The position numbers and the translations under genes were made by a program. From positions 3,907 to 67,906 of the forward strand of contig CAZHQW010000010.1 in assembly GCA_964534745.1 (NCBI GenBank): DNA of 64,000 nucleotides. The letters run 5' to 3'. Source of the DNA: G020354785 sp964534745. GTDB taxonomy: Bacteria; Bacteroidota; Bacteroidia; Bacteroidales; UBA10428. The first letter of the stretch is position 1, and the number at the start of each line of letters is the position of its first letter. This document shows positions 17,125 through 25,759 of the stretch, piece after piece. The notes beneath the pieces are model-generated. The model worked only from the letters and a program-made list of their open reading frames with translations. It was not told where the DNA came from and ran no database searches.

Positions 17125-18457
17125 TTATTATTTCCTTTATTGTGAGATTAAATACCTGATTAATAGCCTTAGCCTTAACAAGACATTCTTCATACTCCCT
17201 TTCAGGCACTGATTGCGCAGTAATGGCACTTCCAACCATATAGGACAAATAGCGTCTTGTATCATTGTACAGGATGCTTCTTATTACCACATTAAAATCA
17301 AAATCATTTTCAGGAGAAAAATATCCGACAGACCCTGAGTAAAGCCCTCTCCTTGTTATTTCGTATTTTTCTATCAGTTCCATAGCTTTAACCTTGGGAG
17401 CCCCGGTCATAGACCCCATAGGAAAGGCAAACTTAATAGCATCAACCAGGTCATCTTCGCTTCTCAATATGGCACTTATGGTAGAAACCATCTGATGAAC
17501 ATGCCTGAATGAATATATTCCGCATATCTCCTCCAGCTGTATACTTTTCATTGCCGCTGTCCTTGAAAGATCATTTCTGACAAGATCGACTATCATGATA
17601 TTTTCCGCAATCTCTTTAGGGTCATTCCTTAATTTGCTTTTCAGGCTTTCATCTGCTGCAGGGTAATCACTTCTTTTTATAGTTCCTTTCATGGGCTGGG
17701 AAATAATTTTATTTCCGGTTTTCTTTAGAAATCTTTCCGGACTTGCAGAAATAAGATATTTGTCATGCAGTTTATAAAAGCACGAAAAGGGAGCCGGGGA
17801 AATTCTTTTAAGCGAATTATAGACTGATAATGGATTAATACTCCGGTTATCACAATAGTATTCATGACAATAATTCATTTCATAGATATCACCCCTGTAT
17901 ATATGAGTCTTTATATTGTTTATGGCCTCAATATATTCCTTTTTTGACATTCTTGCAGTAATATTTAAACTGAAGTCTTCATTGCAGCCGTTAACCTTTA
18001 TACTATCAATATGATTAAACAATATGTCTATTTCATCCGTGGAGTGCTGGCCTTCAAAGTAATGAATTTCAAGTGTCTTTCCGTTTATTGTAAAAACCAG
18101 GCATGGCTGAAAAAAATGTATTACAGGGAATCCTGTTCCATCGTAATTTGCCGAGGACAGGTTCTCTATCTCATTCTTCAAATCATAGCCCAGGTATCCA
18201 AATAGCCAGTCTTCCTTTCTGCGGACGAAGTTCTTCAATTCAAAGAATGCATTAAGCTCATCCGGCTCAAGCATCTCAACGCAGCCTGCCCCTGCTATTG
18301 CATCATAGGTATGATACAAATACTCCGATTTACATGAATCATAGTAATTATTACTGTCCATGTAGCAGAATACAGGATAATTATTGCACCACTGTAATAA
18401 TTTCAACCTGAAGCTTTCTGTTTCAGTCAGTTTATATATAGCTTTGGCTCGTTGCAT
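17117..18457 (-). CDS. pabB: Aminodeoxychorismate synthase component I
   Basis: A 446-residue chorismate-using enzyme. The catalytic C-terminal domain has 'YIEAINNIKTHIYRGDIYEMNYC', 'SASPERFL', 'VDLVRNDLSR', 'MGSMTGAPKVKAMELI' and 'GSVGYFSPENDFDFNVVIRS'. At about residues 254-258 it has 'PMKGT', where Lys marks PabB (4-amino-4-deoxychorismate synthesis for folate); anthranilate synthase TrpE has Ala there. It thus most likely makes the pABA precursor. The glutamine amidotransferase (PabA) and PabC are not adjacent. It leads an operon with tilS (8-nt overlap). Confidence 0.92.
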   Translation of the reverse strand: MQRAKAIYKLTETESFRLKLLQWCNNYPVFCYMDSNNYYDSCKSEYLYHTYDAIAGAGCVEMLEPDELNAFFELKNFVRRKEDWLFGYLGYDLKNEIENLSSANYDGTGFPVIHFFQPCLVFTINGKTLEIHYFEGQHSTDEIDILFNHIDSIKVNGCNEDFSLNITARMSKKEYIEAINNIKTHIYRGDIYEMNYCHEYYCDNRSINPLSVYNSLKRISPAPFSCFYKLHDKYLISASPERFLKKTGNKIISQPMKGTIKRSDYPAADESLKSKLRNDPKEIAENIMIVDLVRNDLSRTAAMKSIQLEEICGIYSFRHVHQMVSTISAILRSEDDLVDAIKFAFPMGSMTGAPKVKAMELIEKYEITRRGLYSGSVGYFSPENDFDFNVVIRSILYNDTRRYLSYMVGSAITAQSVPEREYEECLVKAKAINQVFNLTIKEIINA

Positions 18458-18470
18458 TATGCAAAAATAT

Positions 18471-18498
18471 AAAAAGCGTAGCAGAAGGAATGCTTTTT
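18471..18498 (-). terminator. Probable terminator of the BamA/TamA-like gene
   Basis: AAAAAGCGT (18471-18479) pairs with ATGCTTTTT (18490-18498), giving a 9-bp stem with one G-T wobble and a T-rich tail on the minus strand. It lies between the outer-membrane protein stop and the pabB start. Confidence 0.5.
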
Positions 18499-18520
18499 AT
18501 TAATATTACTTTGCCGGGTA

Positions 18521-20392
18521 TCAGAATTCAATAATCTTTGGCTCGGATATATAAAAATAGTCAGGCCTCAGCTTTGGTTCACCTGAAAGGTTAATATACT
18601 CCCTTTTGGCACCGGACGGGGAAGCAGGATAATAGGAAAGCTTAATCTGAAAAGTATTAAATACGAGCCTTTCATTTCTGAGCCTTACACCAACGCCGAT
18701 TCCTGAATAAAGATTGTTCGATAATATCATTTTGTTGTCCGGACCGATAAGACCGAGATCCACGGAGCCAAAGAAGACAAATCTGAATCCGTAAAGATAA
18801 TACGGAGTGAAGGCGTTCATCTCCATATTTACCGTAAGTTTCTGGGTTCCCTTCAATAAATCGCTCCTTAGACCAGGTATACCATTTTTATTTTCAATGT
18901 TTATGAATTCATCATCAAATCTTCTTATTCCAATTTTATAATTGATATTTGTAAAAAACCTGTACTTAAATCTGCCTGTGCTTATTATGTGAGTAAAATA
19001 CTTGCTGGTAATGCCCAGCACGCCCTGCTCAAAAGCATTACTGAAATAAAACCCGCCGATTTCAATTCTGTTATAGAGATATCCCAGCTTCCATAGGTAG
19101 GTACCGTGAGATATCCGGGAGCCAAGGTACGGACGGTTGTGGAAGTCACCAAATTCCATCCCGGCAATTACCTGAAGCAGGAATCCGAATGGAATATCTT
19201 CTGTCCGCCCGAAGCTATAAATCAGGTTGCTTCTGAAGTAACCCTGCCTGGCAAGGGCAGCGGTCCCAAGGACTATTATCTTGTCGTGAAATTCATACAG
19301 GCTGCTTTCAGTTGTTGCCGGTTTTGTTGAGTAGGTCTTCCTGAGTATCTTTCCTGCCAGCATTATATTAGTCCTGCTGTTAGTCAGAAGATTCCTGGTA
19401 TTGGGGATCAGAAATGCGCGGCCAAGCCATAAATCATACAAATTATATTGTACCGGCTGATCTTCCATAATAGTATCCAGGAGTTCTATGCTTGTCCTTG
19501 TGTCCTTGTATTCAACAATAACTCCCCCTGCATATTTGATATTGGGAGTAAAAAATTTCCTCTGAAGGCTAATTCTGTATGATTCGGTCACATCCTTCTT
19601 CATATACCTGAAATCAGCTGCTATAAAACTGCCTGAAATATTGCTGATTTTATATATTCCTTCATAGCCAAATAAAGGCTTCCCGTCGAAATTCCAGAAT
19701 ATATTATGCTGGTTCTCATGTCCGAATCCGAAAATACTTTTATTCCAAATTCCGAATTCACCTGAATTTACATCGCTTATACTGACCCCGAATCCGATTG
19801 GCCAGACATCTTTAACCACAAAAATGACATCCACGGTGTCGGCATTTGGGGTGTCGGGATACACAAGGATTCTCACATCTTGAATATATGGCAGCTCCCT
19901 GATAATCCTTTCGTTGTCCGCAAGAACAAGGGCATCCAGAGGTTCACCCGTTTTAATCAGCAGGTTGTTCATCAATATTCTTATGTTTGTATTAAAATGT
20001 AAATCGTTACCAAGCCGTTCCAGCCAGTTAGTGGCTGTACCCAGAGTATCTGTTACTGACTGCCCGAAGACATTAACCTGCTTAAACCTTATTGATTTTA
20101 TTATACTGTTATTATACAGCAGAAAAGAAGATTCGGAAAGCTGTTTATCCTTATAACCCTTTTTATAGTGTGAATTGATAACCAGATTCTGGAGTTCCTT
20201 CATAAGGGGCTTTCTCGATTGCTTTGATGTATCTTCATGAAAATACACCGACCCGCTACGGAATTCGTTCTCTGTAAAAGGACCGGAACTGAATGAGTCT
20301 GCTTTCTGACCACTTGTCCCTATAAAGAAAGCAACCAGAATCAGAGTGTTTAAACTCCTGAAAATGATATTTATATTATGAAGTATCTTAAT
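18521..20392 (-). CDS. BamA/TamA-like outer-membrane beta-barrel protein with a POTRA domain
   Basis: The frame is open from 20392. A GTG at 20248 would give 575 residues without a signal peptide. Starting at the ATT at 20392 gives 623 residues with a clear signal peptide: Lys at position 2, hydrophobic 'TLILVAFFIGTSG', and cleavage before Gln. Residues about 95-200 look like a POTRA domain ('LLIKTGEPLDALVLADNERIIRELPYIQDVRILVYP'). The remainder is alternating beta strands ending in 'IIEF', as in Omp85-type barrels. It could be an assembly/translocation factor or an outer-membrane channel. It lies 13 nt behind the response regulator gene. An ATT start is rare; see findings. Confidence 0.75.
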   Translation of the reverse strand: MKILHNINIIFRSLNTLILVAFFIGTSGQKADSFSSGPFTENEFRSGSVYFHEDTSKQSRKPLMKELQNLVINSHYKKGYKDKQLSESSFLLYNNSIIKSIRFKQVNVFGQSVTDTLGTATNWLERLGNDLHFNTNIRILMNNLLIKTGEPLDALVLADNERIIRELPYIQDVRILVYPDTPNADTVDVIFVVKDVWPIGFGVSISDVNSGEFGIWNKSIFGFGHENQHNIFWNFDGKPLFGYEGIYKISNISGSFIAADFRYMKKDVTESYRISLQRKFFTPNIKYAGGVIVEYKDTRTSIELLDTIMEDQPVQYNLYDLWLGRAFLIPNTRNLLTNSRTNIMLAGKILRKTYSTKPATTESSLYEFHDKIIVLGTAALARQGYFRSNLIYSFGRTEDIPFGFLLQVIAGMEFGDFHNRPYLGSRISHGTYLWKLGYLYNRIEIGGFYFSNAFEQGVLGITSKYFTHIISTGRFKYRFFTNINYKIGIRRFDDEFINIENKNGIPGLRSDLLKGTQKLTVNMEMNAFTPYYLYGFRFVFFGSVDLGLIGPDNKMILSNNLYSGIGVGVRLRNERLVFNTFQIKLSYYPASPSGAKREYINLSGEPKLRPDYFYISEPKIIEF

Positions 20393-20405
20393 ATTTTAAA
20401 TAGAT

Positions 20406-21551
20406 TTACACCCTTATACCCATTAATATGATATCTTTCAGCTTTTTGTCTGCCGAAGCCGCCTTATCAGCCAGTGCTTTAAAAAACATCTCCTGTTCTT
20501 TCATGTCCTTTTTCTTTTGCTCTGCAAGCATTTCAACCAGGTCCTTGCCCGCAGCCTTCCTGTAATCTTCTTTAAAATACTCAAGCAAATTATTTGAGAA
20601 AAAATAAAAGCTGTCATTCTTAGACAGGCTGACTTCTATATTCTGATAACCTGCCTGATTCCCTGCTTCACCGAATAAATTGTCAGGTTCAATTATTCTT
20701 GATCCTTTATCTGAAATTACAAATAAGGGTATATTGGAACCGGCGTATTGCAACCTGAGATTCTCTCTGTTAAGAATACATAATGCAATTTTCAAATCAT
20801 CTACAGCATGAGATGTGTTGGTTCTCATATCATCAAGTATTCTTCCTGAGTTAAGGGTATCACTTTCCAATACTGTCTTATTAATATAAGTAATACCCAG
20901 TATATTTAACAATATGTCAGAAATGTCCTGTGATTTCATGCTGCAGAGCAGCAATATGATATTATTGTTCTTCTCGTATACCGAGTAAGTATTACTGCCT
21001 GGAGTTTCGGGAGCGCGCAATATAACGAAATGTTCAGGCAAGATCCTGCTCACATAATCAGCCGGCGGTATTAATGATTTCCGGATAAGCTTAGCATAAT
21101 GCAGTTCTTCGGATTTGTCAGCTCTTTTTCCGGATGTTTCCGGCTTCAGCTGTTTCCCTAGTATCCTTTTATACCTGTCAAGTTGGGTTATGTTCTTGAC
21201 TTTGGTCAGTACTTCAACCCTGTCAAAGGGTTTTGATATGTAATCGTCAGCACCCGAATCAAGTCCCTTGATCATAGAATCCCTGTCATCCAGTGCAGTA
21301 ATCAGAATTATAGGAACATTTCCCAGTATCTCATTCTTTCTAAGTTTCCTGCAAACCTGGAATCCGTCCATTTCCGGCATCATCACATCCATTAAAATAA
21401 GGTCCGGTCTTATTTTCAGGGCCTTGCTAAGTGCCTCTGCTCCGCTTTCCGCATAATAAATATCAAAATTCTCAGGATAAAGAATTGCCTCAAGCAGCTG
21501 CCTGCCAACAGGCTCATCATCAACAACCAATATTTTGCTGGAACGGCTCAT
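20406..21551 (-). CDS. Response regulator fused to a degenerate PP2C (SpoIIE-like) domain
   Basis: A 381-residue protein. The receiver domain (about 5-122) is intact: acidic pair Asp11/Asp12, phosphoacceptor Asp55 in 'LILMDVMMPEMDG', Thr85 and Lys107 ('YISKPF'). From about residue 150 the pattern follows RsbU/SpoIIE phosphatases ('AKLIRKSLIPP', 'LNILGITYINKTV', 'LQYAGSNIPLFVI', 'YFFSNNLLEYF'). But the metal-binding acids are missing: 'GSNTY' where active enzymes have G-D-F-Y, 'CSMKSQD' in place of A-D-x-T-G-H-G, and 'LKDIILM' in place of D-D-I-T-L. It is probably a phosphorylation-gated binding protein rather than a phosphatase. It leads the outer-membrane protein gene by 13 nt. Confidence 0.85.
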   Translation of the reverse strand: MSRSSKILVVDDEPVGRQLLEAILYPENFDIYYAESGAEALSKALKIRPDLILMDVMMPEMDGFQVCRKLRKNEILGNVPIILITALDDRDSMIKGLDSGADDYISKPFDRVEVLTKVKNITQLDRYKRILGKQLKPETSGKRADKSEELHYAKLIRKSLIPPADYVSRILPEHFVILRAPETPGSNTYSVYEKNNNIILLLCSMKSQDISDILLNILGITYINKTVLESDTLNSGRILDDMRTNTSHAVDDLKIALCILNRENLRLQYAGSNIPLFVISDKGSRIIEPDNLFGEAGNQAGYQNIEVSLSKNDSFYFFSNNLLEYFKEDYRKAAGKDLVEMLAEQKKKDMKEQEMFFKALADKAASADKKLKDIILMGIRV

Positions 21552-21697
21552 CAGGTTTATTTAAAAAGTCCAGAGATTTATTATCAACAATCTATTAGTA
21601 AAAATAAAATAATTTTTTTTAATTGGACATATGGTTACCGAATAAACACCGAAATGTAATCTGCCATGTTTATGTTAAGAAATTAAAAATAATATGC

Positions 21698-21728
21698 TTG
21701 TAATAAATACAGATATATAATACATTTG
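21698..21728 (+). promoter_or_regulatory. Promoter of the ABC exporter operon
   Basis: TTG (21698-21700), a 20-nt spacer and TACATTTG (21721-21728) match the Bacteroidota promoter TTG-N17-23-TAnnTTTG. The ATG follows 17 nt after the box. Confidence 0.6.
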
Positions 21729-21745
21729 ATTAGTGTGTTAACAGT

Positions 21746-24700
21746 ATGACCGAAACAATATTAAAATCTTTATTGAGGCTGTTTGCAATTGTTGCCCAGT
21801 CACTGGACAAAGATAAAGTCAAAGCGGCAGAAGGTATAGTTGAGTCTTATTTGAGACAGCTCGTAAATCCTGACAAGATCAACCAGTACCTTATGATTTA
21901 TGATTTTTATTACAAAGGTTTAAAAGAAAAAGTAAAAATTGAAGCCAGAAAAAGAGATTCCCTCTATTCCGTAAAGTCCGTCATTATATGCGAACATGTT
22001 AACAGGATACTTGAACAGAGACAGAAGGCACTGGTACTGCTGCAGATAATGGATATATTGAATCTTAAAGAGAAGCTTGAAGCAGCCGAGTCAGATTACA
22101 TTAAGACACTGTCAGTCACACTCAGGGTTGATGAGGGAGAATACAACAACAGCAAGGCTTTTATTTTTGATTCTATTGATAAAGTACCTGACAGGGAAAA
22201 TGTCCTGGTTATTGACAGCAACAGCTCTCCTGAATATACAAACCTTGGCCATATACAGAAGGACTATCTTAAAGGCAAAATTCTCTTCCTTTTTATGCCC
22301 CATACAAATATCTATGTATTCCGGTATGTTGAGGCCGGGGATCAATTATATCTGAACGGCAGAAAGATTGTCCCTGAACGGACATATATACTGGACAAAG
22401 GTGCTTCAATCAGGAGTCCGATTTTAGGCTCTATATATTATAGCGAGATTTCCAATATATTCCTCAGAATAAAAACCGGGCTCAAGCTCCGTTTCACTGC
22501 AATAGATATTGAATTCAGGTTCAGAAACAGCGAGAATGGCATATACCCCTTCAGCTTTTCGGGGGAATCCGGACAAATGATCGGTATCATGGGGGGAAGC
22601 GGAGTAGGAAAGTCAACCCTTCTCAATTTACTGAACGGCAACCTTAAGCCGGCAAACGGTAAAGTCCTGATAAACGGCTATGATGTTAACAGTGACAAGC
22701 AAATACTTGAAGGGATTATTGGCTATATTCCTCAGGATGATTTGCTTATTGAAGAGCTTACTGTATTCCAGAACCTGTATTTTAATGCCAGATTATGTTT
22801 TAAGGATTTTACAGACGGGAAAATTATTGAACTTGTAAACAAGGTTCTCGCTGACCTGGACTTATTTGAAGTGAGGGATTTGAAAGTGGGCAATCCGCTT
22901 AAGAAATATATAAGCGGTGGACAGCGAAAAAGACTAAACATAGCTCTTGAAATGATAAGGGAGCCTTACATTCTTTTTGTGGACGAACCTACATCCGGAC
23001 TTTCATCTACCGATTCTGAAATGGTAATGGACTTGCTGAAGAGGCAGGCGCGGAATGGCAAATTGCTTATAGTTAATATACACCAGCCTTCTTCTGATAT
23101 TTTCAGGTTATTTGATAAACTCCTTGTAATGGATAAAGGAGGGAGAGTTGTATATTACGGTGATCCGCTGGATGCAATAGTCTACTTCAAAACTTCCAAT
23201 CAGCTTATTAATGCAGAGGACAGCGAATGCCTGGTATGCGGAAATGTTAATCCGGAGCAGGTCCTGCAGATTATTGAAGCAAAAAAGGTCAATGTTTCAG
23301 GAGAATTTTCAAACGAAAGACTGGTGTCAGCTGAAGAATGGTACCAGCTGTACAAGAAAAAAATTGAACCCCGTTATAAAGACTATACCGACGTCCGGCT
23401 AAATATACCCAAAAGCTTTTTCAGCATACCAGGCAAATTAAAACAGTTCATAATATTCACTCTTCGAAATATTTATTCAAAAATAACTGACAGGCAGTAT
23501 CTGGCAATAAATCTTCTGGAAGCCCCTGTCCTGGCATTTATTCTCGGTATCTTCACAAAGTACAATATCGGCACCTCCGAAAATCCCAAAGCCTATATTT
23601 TCAGTGAGAATCTGAACCTGCCCATCTTCCTTTTTATGGGCGTCATTGTGGCTCTCTTCCTGGGATTAATGGTAAGTGCAGAAGAAATAATAAGAGACCG
23701 CAAAATAATTCAGAGGGAATCATTCTTAAATCTCAGTAAATTCAGCTATTTCAATTCAAAAGTAATTTTGCTTGCCGCCCTTTCCGCAATACAGTCATTA
23801 TCGTTCGTACTGGCAGGCAACGGGATACTGGATATTAATGACATGTTTATACCTTTATGGCTGATGCTTTTCTCTTTATCCTTTTTTTCAAATATGCTGG
23901 GTTTAAATATATCGGATACCATGAAATCGGTTGTGTCTATCTATATTCTCATTCCCTTGCTGCTGGTTCCGCAGATATTACTTGGCGGGGCAATGGTCAA
24001 ATTTGACAAACTTAATAAAGGCATAACATCCCAATATTATGTGCCGTTTGTCGGAGATCTTATGGCATCACGATGGGCTTACGAGGCACTGCTGGTTTAC
24101 CAGTTCAAAAATAACAAGTATCAGAAAAATCTTTACAGTATAGAAAATGAAGAAAGCCATACTTCATTTATGATGAACTATCTTGTTCCCGAGCTGCAGC
24201 TGAAATTAACACAGTGTGAGAAGAATCATAAATCAGGACAAAACCGGGAAAAGCTTGAAAATGACCTGGTACTGCTGAAAAATGAACTGCAAAAAATATC
24301 AGTAAATGATACAATACTCCTGTTTAAAAAAATTGAAAGTCTTGACATAAATGCATTTAATCTGAATATTGCTCATGATACAAGGCATTACCTGAATTTA
24401 TTAGGGAAGCATTACTCAAGAGCTCTTACCGGGACAATCCAAAAAAAAGACGATAAAATTGAATATTTAAAGGAACAATATGGAGGAATAACAGGTTTAT
24501 TAAAGTTGAAAAACGACAACTATAATGATCAGATAGCAGAGCTGGTTTTAAATAAAAGGGATAACATTAAAATAGTCGAGCACAGGAACAACCTTATACA
24601 GAGAGCAGAACCCGTTTATAAGGCACCGGAGTCAAATTATGGGAGATCACATTTTTTTGCACCTTTTAAGCGTTTGGGCAATCTAAGAATCGACACTTTC

Positions 24701-24826
24701 TGGTTTAACCTGATGGTCATATGGGCAATGATTTTAATCTTATATATCGTTCTAATTTTTGAGTTATTAAAAAAAATAACTAACTTTTCTGAAACAATAA
24801 GCATAAAAAACTTTATTAACCGATGA
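21746..24826 (+). CDS. ABCG-type exporter with an N-terminal regulatory region
   Basis: A 1026-residue half-transporter. Residues 1-130 are helical (possibly TerB-like). About 140-235 is beta-rich with an FHA-like 'YLNGRKIVPERTYILDKGASIR'. The nucleotide-binding domain follows: Walker A 'GGSGVGKST' near 282-290, signature 'YISGGQRKRLNIALEM' near 387, Walker B 'ILFVDEPTSGLSS', and switch His in 'NIHQPSSD'. The ABC2 membrane domain has about five helices from residue 590 to 755, then a long soluble region (about 770-960) and a last helix near 985-1005. Domain order (ABC before membrane) is that of ABCG/WHITE proteins; it should work as a dimer. The substrate is unknown. Its stop overlaps the following lipoprotein start by 4 nt (ATGA). 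Confidence 0.9.
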   Translation: MTETILKSLLRLFAIVAQSLDKDKVKAAEGIVESYLRQLVNPDKINQYLMIYDFYYKGLKEKVKIEARKRDSLYSVKSVIICEHVNRILEQRQKALVLLQIMDILNLKEKLEAAESDYIKTLSVTLRVDEGEYNNSKAFIFDSIDKVPDRENVLVIDSNSSPEYTNLGHIQKDYLKGKILFLFMPHTNIYVFRYVEAGDQLYLNGRKIVPERTYILDKGASIRSPILGSIYYSEISNIFLRIKTGLKLRFTAIDIEFRFRNSENGIYPFSFSGESGQMIGIMGGSGVGKSTLLNLLNGNLKPANGKVLINGYDVNSDKQILEGIIGYIPQDDLLIEELTVFQNLYFNARLCFKDFTDGKIIELVNKVLADLDLFEVRDLKVGNPLKKYISGGQRKRLNIALEMIREPYILFVDEPTSGLSSTDSEMVMDLLKRQARNGKLLIVNIHQPSSDIFRLFDKLLVMDKGGRVVYYGDPLDAIVYFKTSNQLINAEDSECLVCGNVNPEQVLQIIEAKKVNVSGEFSNERLVSAEEWYQLYKKKIEPRYKDYTDVRLNIPKSFFSIPGKLKQFIIFTLRNIYSKITDRQYLAINLLEAPVLAFILGIFTKYNIGTSENPKAYIFSENLNLPIFLFMGVIVALFLGLMVSAEEIIRDRKIIQRESFLNLSKFSYFNSKVILLAALSAIQSLSFVLAGNGILDINDMFIPLWLMLFSLSFFSNMLGLNISDTMKSVVSIYILIPLLLVPQILLGGAMVKFDKLNKGITSQYYVPFVGDLMASRWAYEALLVYQFKNNKYQKNLYSIENEESHTSFMMNYLVPELQLKLTQCEKNHKSGQNREKLENDLVLLKNELQKISVNDTILLFKKIESLDINAFNLNIAHDTRHYLNLLGKHYSRALTGTIQKKDDKIEYLKEQYGGITGLLKLKNDNYNDQIAELVLNKRDNIKIVEHRNNLIQRAEPVYKAPESNYGRSHFFAPFKRLGNLRIDTFWFNLMVIWAMILILYIVLIFELLKKITNFSETISIKNFINR

Positions 24827-25722
24827 TTCGAACATGGTATCTTATTTTACCGTTTGCCGTTATGGCAATGTATTGCTGCAAACCTGACCAGTCTTCAAGT
24901 AAAAAATCCGACCTCTATGAGGAGGACACTATCGGCCTGGCGCAGCTGGAAAGCAGAATCAAAAAGGTTTATTACCGCTTTCCCTCGCCTGATGAAATGT
25001 TTACTATTATTGACAGCGCCGGATTGCAGTTTGATAATACAATAATTCTGCCTGTAAAAAAGGCTGACCAGTATCTGGATTCAAAATCGCAGTCATTGAT
25101 CCTGGGCGTATATGTTGCTGATCTTGCCTATATCACATTGTTTGAAAGATATAAGGAATCAATTGATTACCTTCAGGTTATTTACTCGCTGAGTGATAAA
25201 ATAAGAATCTCTTCAGCCTTTGATAAAAACCTGGCTGACAGAATAGAAAAAAATATCAGAAATATAGACTCCCTGAGTGCCATTTCTGATGACGCACTGA
25301 CAGACCTCACCTATTATCTTGTTCGCAATAATAAAGAAAACACTTTTTCTATTATATCCCTTGGTGGATTTGTTGAGTTCTTATATCTATCCGTTAATCT
25401 TGCAGGAGATTTTAATGAAGATAACCGTACAATACAGCACATAATTGACCAGAAACCGGCATTTGACAATATCATGAAATATTCTTATGAGTATTCCGAT
25501 GATCCCAATGTTTCGGGTGTCCTGGAAATTGTCGGTCCCTTATATGAATTCTTTAAAAACATAACTGTTATAAAAACCAGGACTACCGTAACCGAGGACG
25601 AAGATGGTAGAATTGTGATCGGGGGAGGGGACAAGCTTAAAATCAACGAAACAGAATTCAATAAATTAAAACAAATAGTGATGGAAACACGTGACAAAAT
25701 GATCCGGGTTTCTGAAAAATGA
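24823..25722 (+). CDS. Lipoprotein, paralogue of the one at 8283
   Basis: A 299-residue protein with a short signal peptide ending near 'MYCC' (Cys 18/19), so likely a lipoprotein. It is helical and homologous to the protein at 8283-9224 (shared 'PSP', 'SAG', 'LGVYVADLAYITLF', 'SIDYL', 'GGFVEFLYLSVNLAG'). It starts inside the last codon of the ABCG exporter (ATGA overlap), which ties it to that transporter. It may be an envelope-side partner of the exporter. The copy at 8283 has no transporter next to it. No known domain is recognised. Confidence 0.75.
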   Translation: MIRTWYLILPFAVMAMYCCKPDQSSSKKSDLYEEDTIGLAQLESRIKKVYYRFPSPDEMFTIIDSAGLQFDNTIILPVKKADQYLDSKSQSLILGVYVADLAYITLFERYKESIDYLQVIYSLSDKIRISSAFDKNLADRIEKNIRNIDSLSAISDDALTDLTYYLVRNNKENTFSIISLGGFVEFLYLSVNLAGDFNEDNRTIQHIIDQKPAFDNIMKYSYEYSDDPNVSGVLEIVGPLYEFFKNITVIKTRTTVTEDEDGRIVIGGGDKLKINETEFNKLKQIVMETRDKMIRVSEK

Positions 25723-25759
25723 TAATTCCGTAATACCAATATTTAAATACTTACTTACT

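Noticed and set aside
18462..18469. A TAnnTTTG box (TATTTTTG on the minus strand) as the pabB promoter
   Set aside because: It ends only 4 nt before the ATG, which would put the transcript start inside the gene, and it overlaps the T tract of the upstream terminator. It is likely chance in an A/T-rich stretch.
20248..20392. A frameshift or broken 5' end in the BamA/TamA-like gene
   Set aside because: The upstream signal-peptide region at first seemed out of frame, but counting the run of four A (plus strand, near 20276) shows one continuous frame. Only the start codon is unusual.
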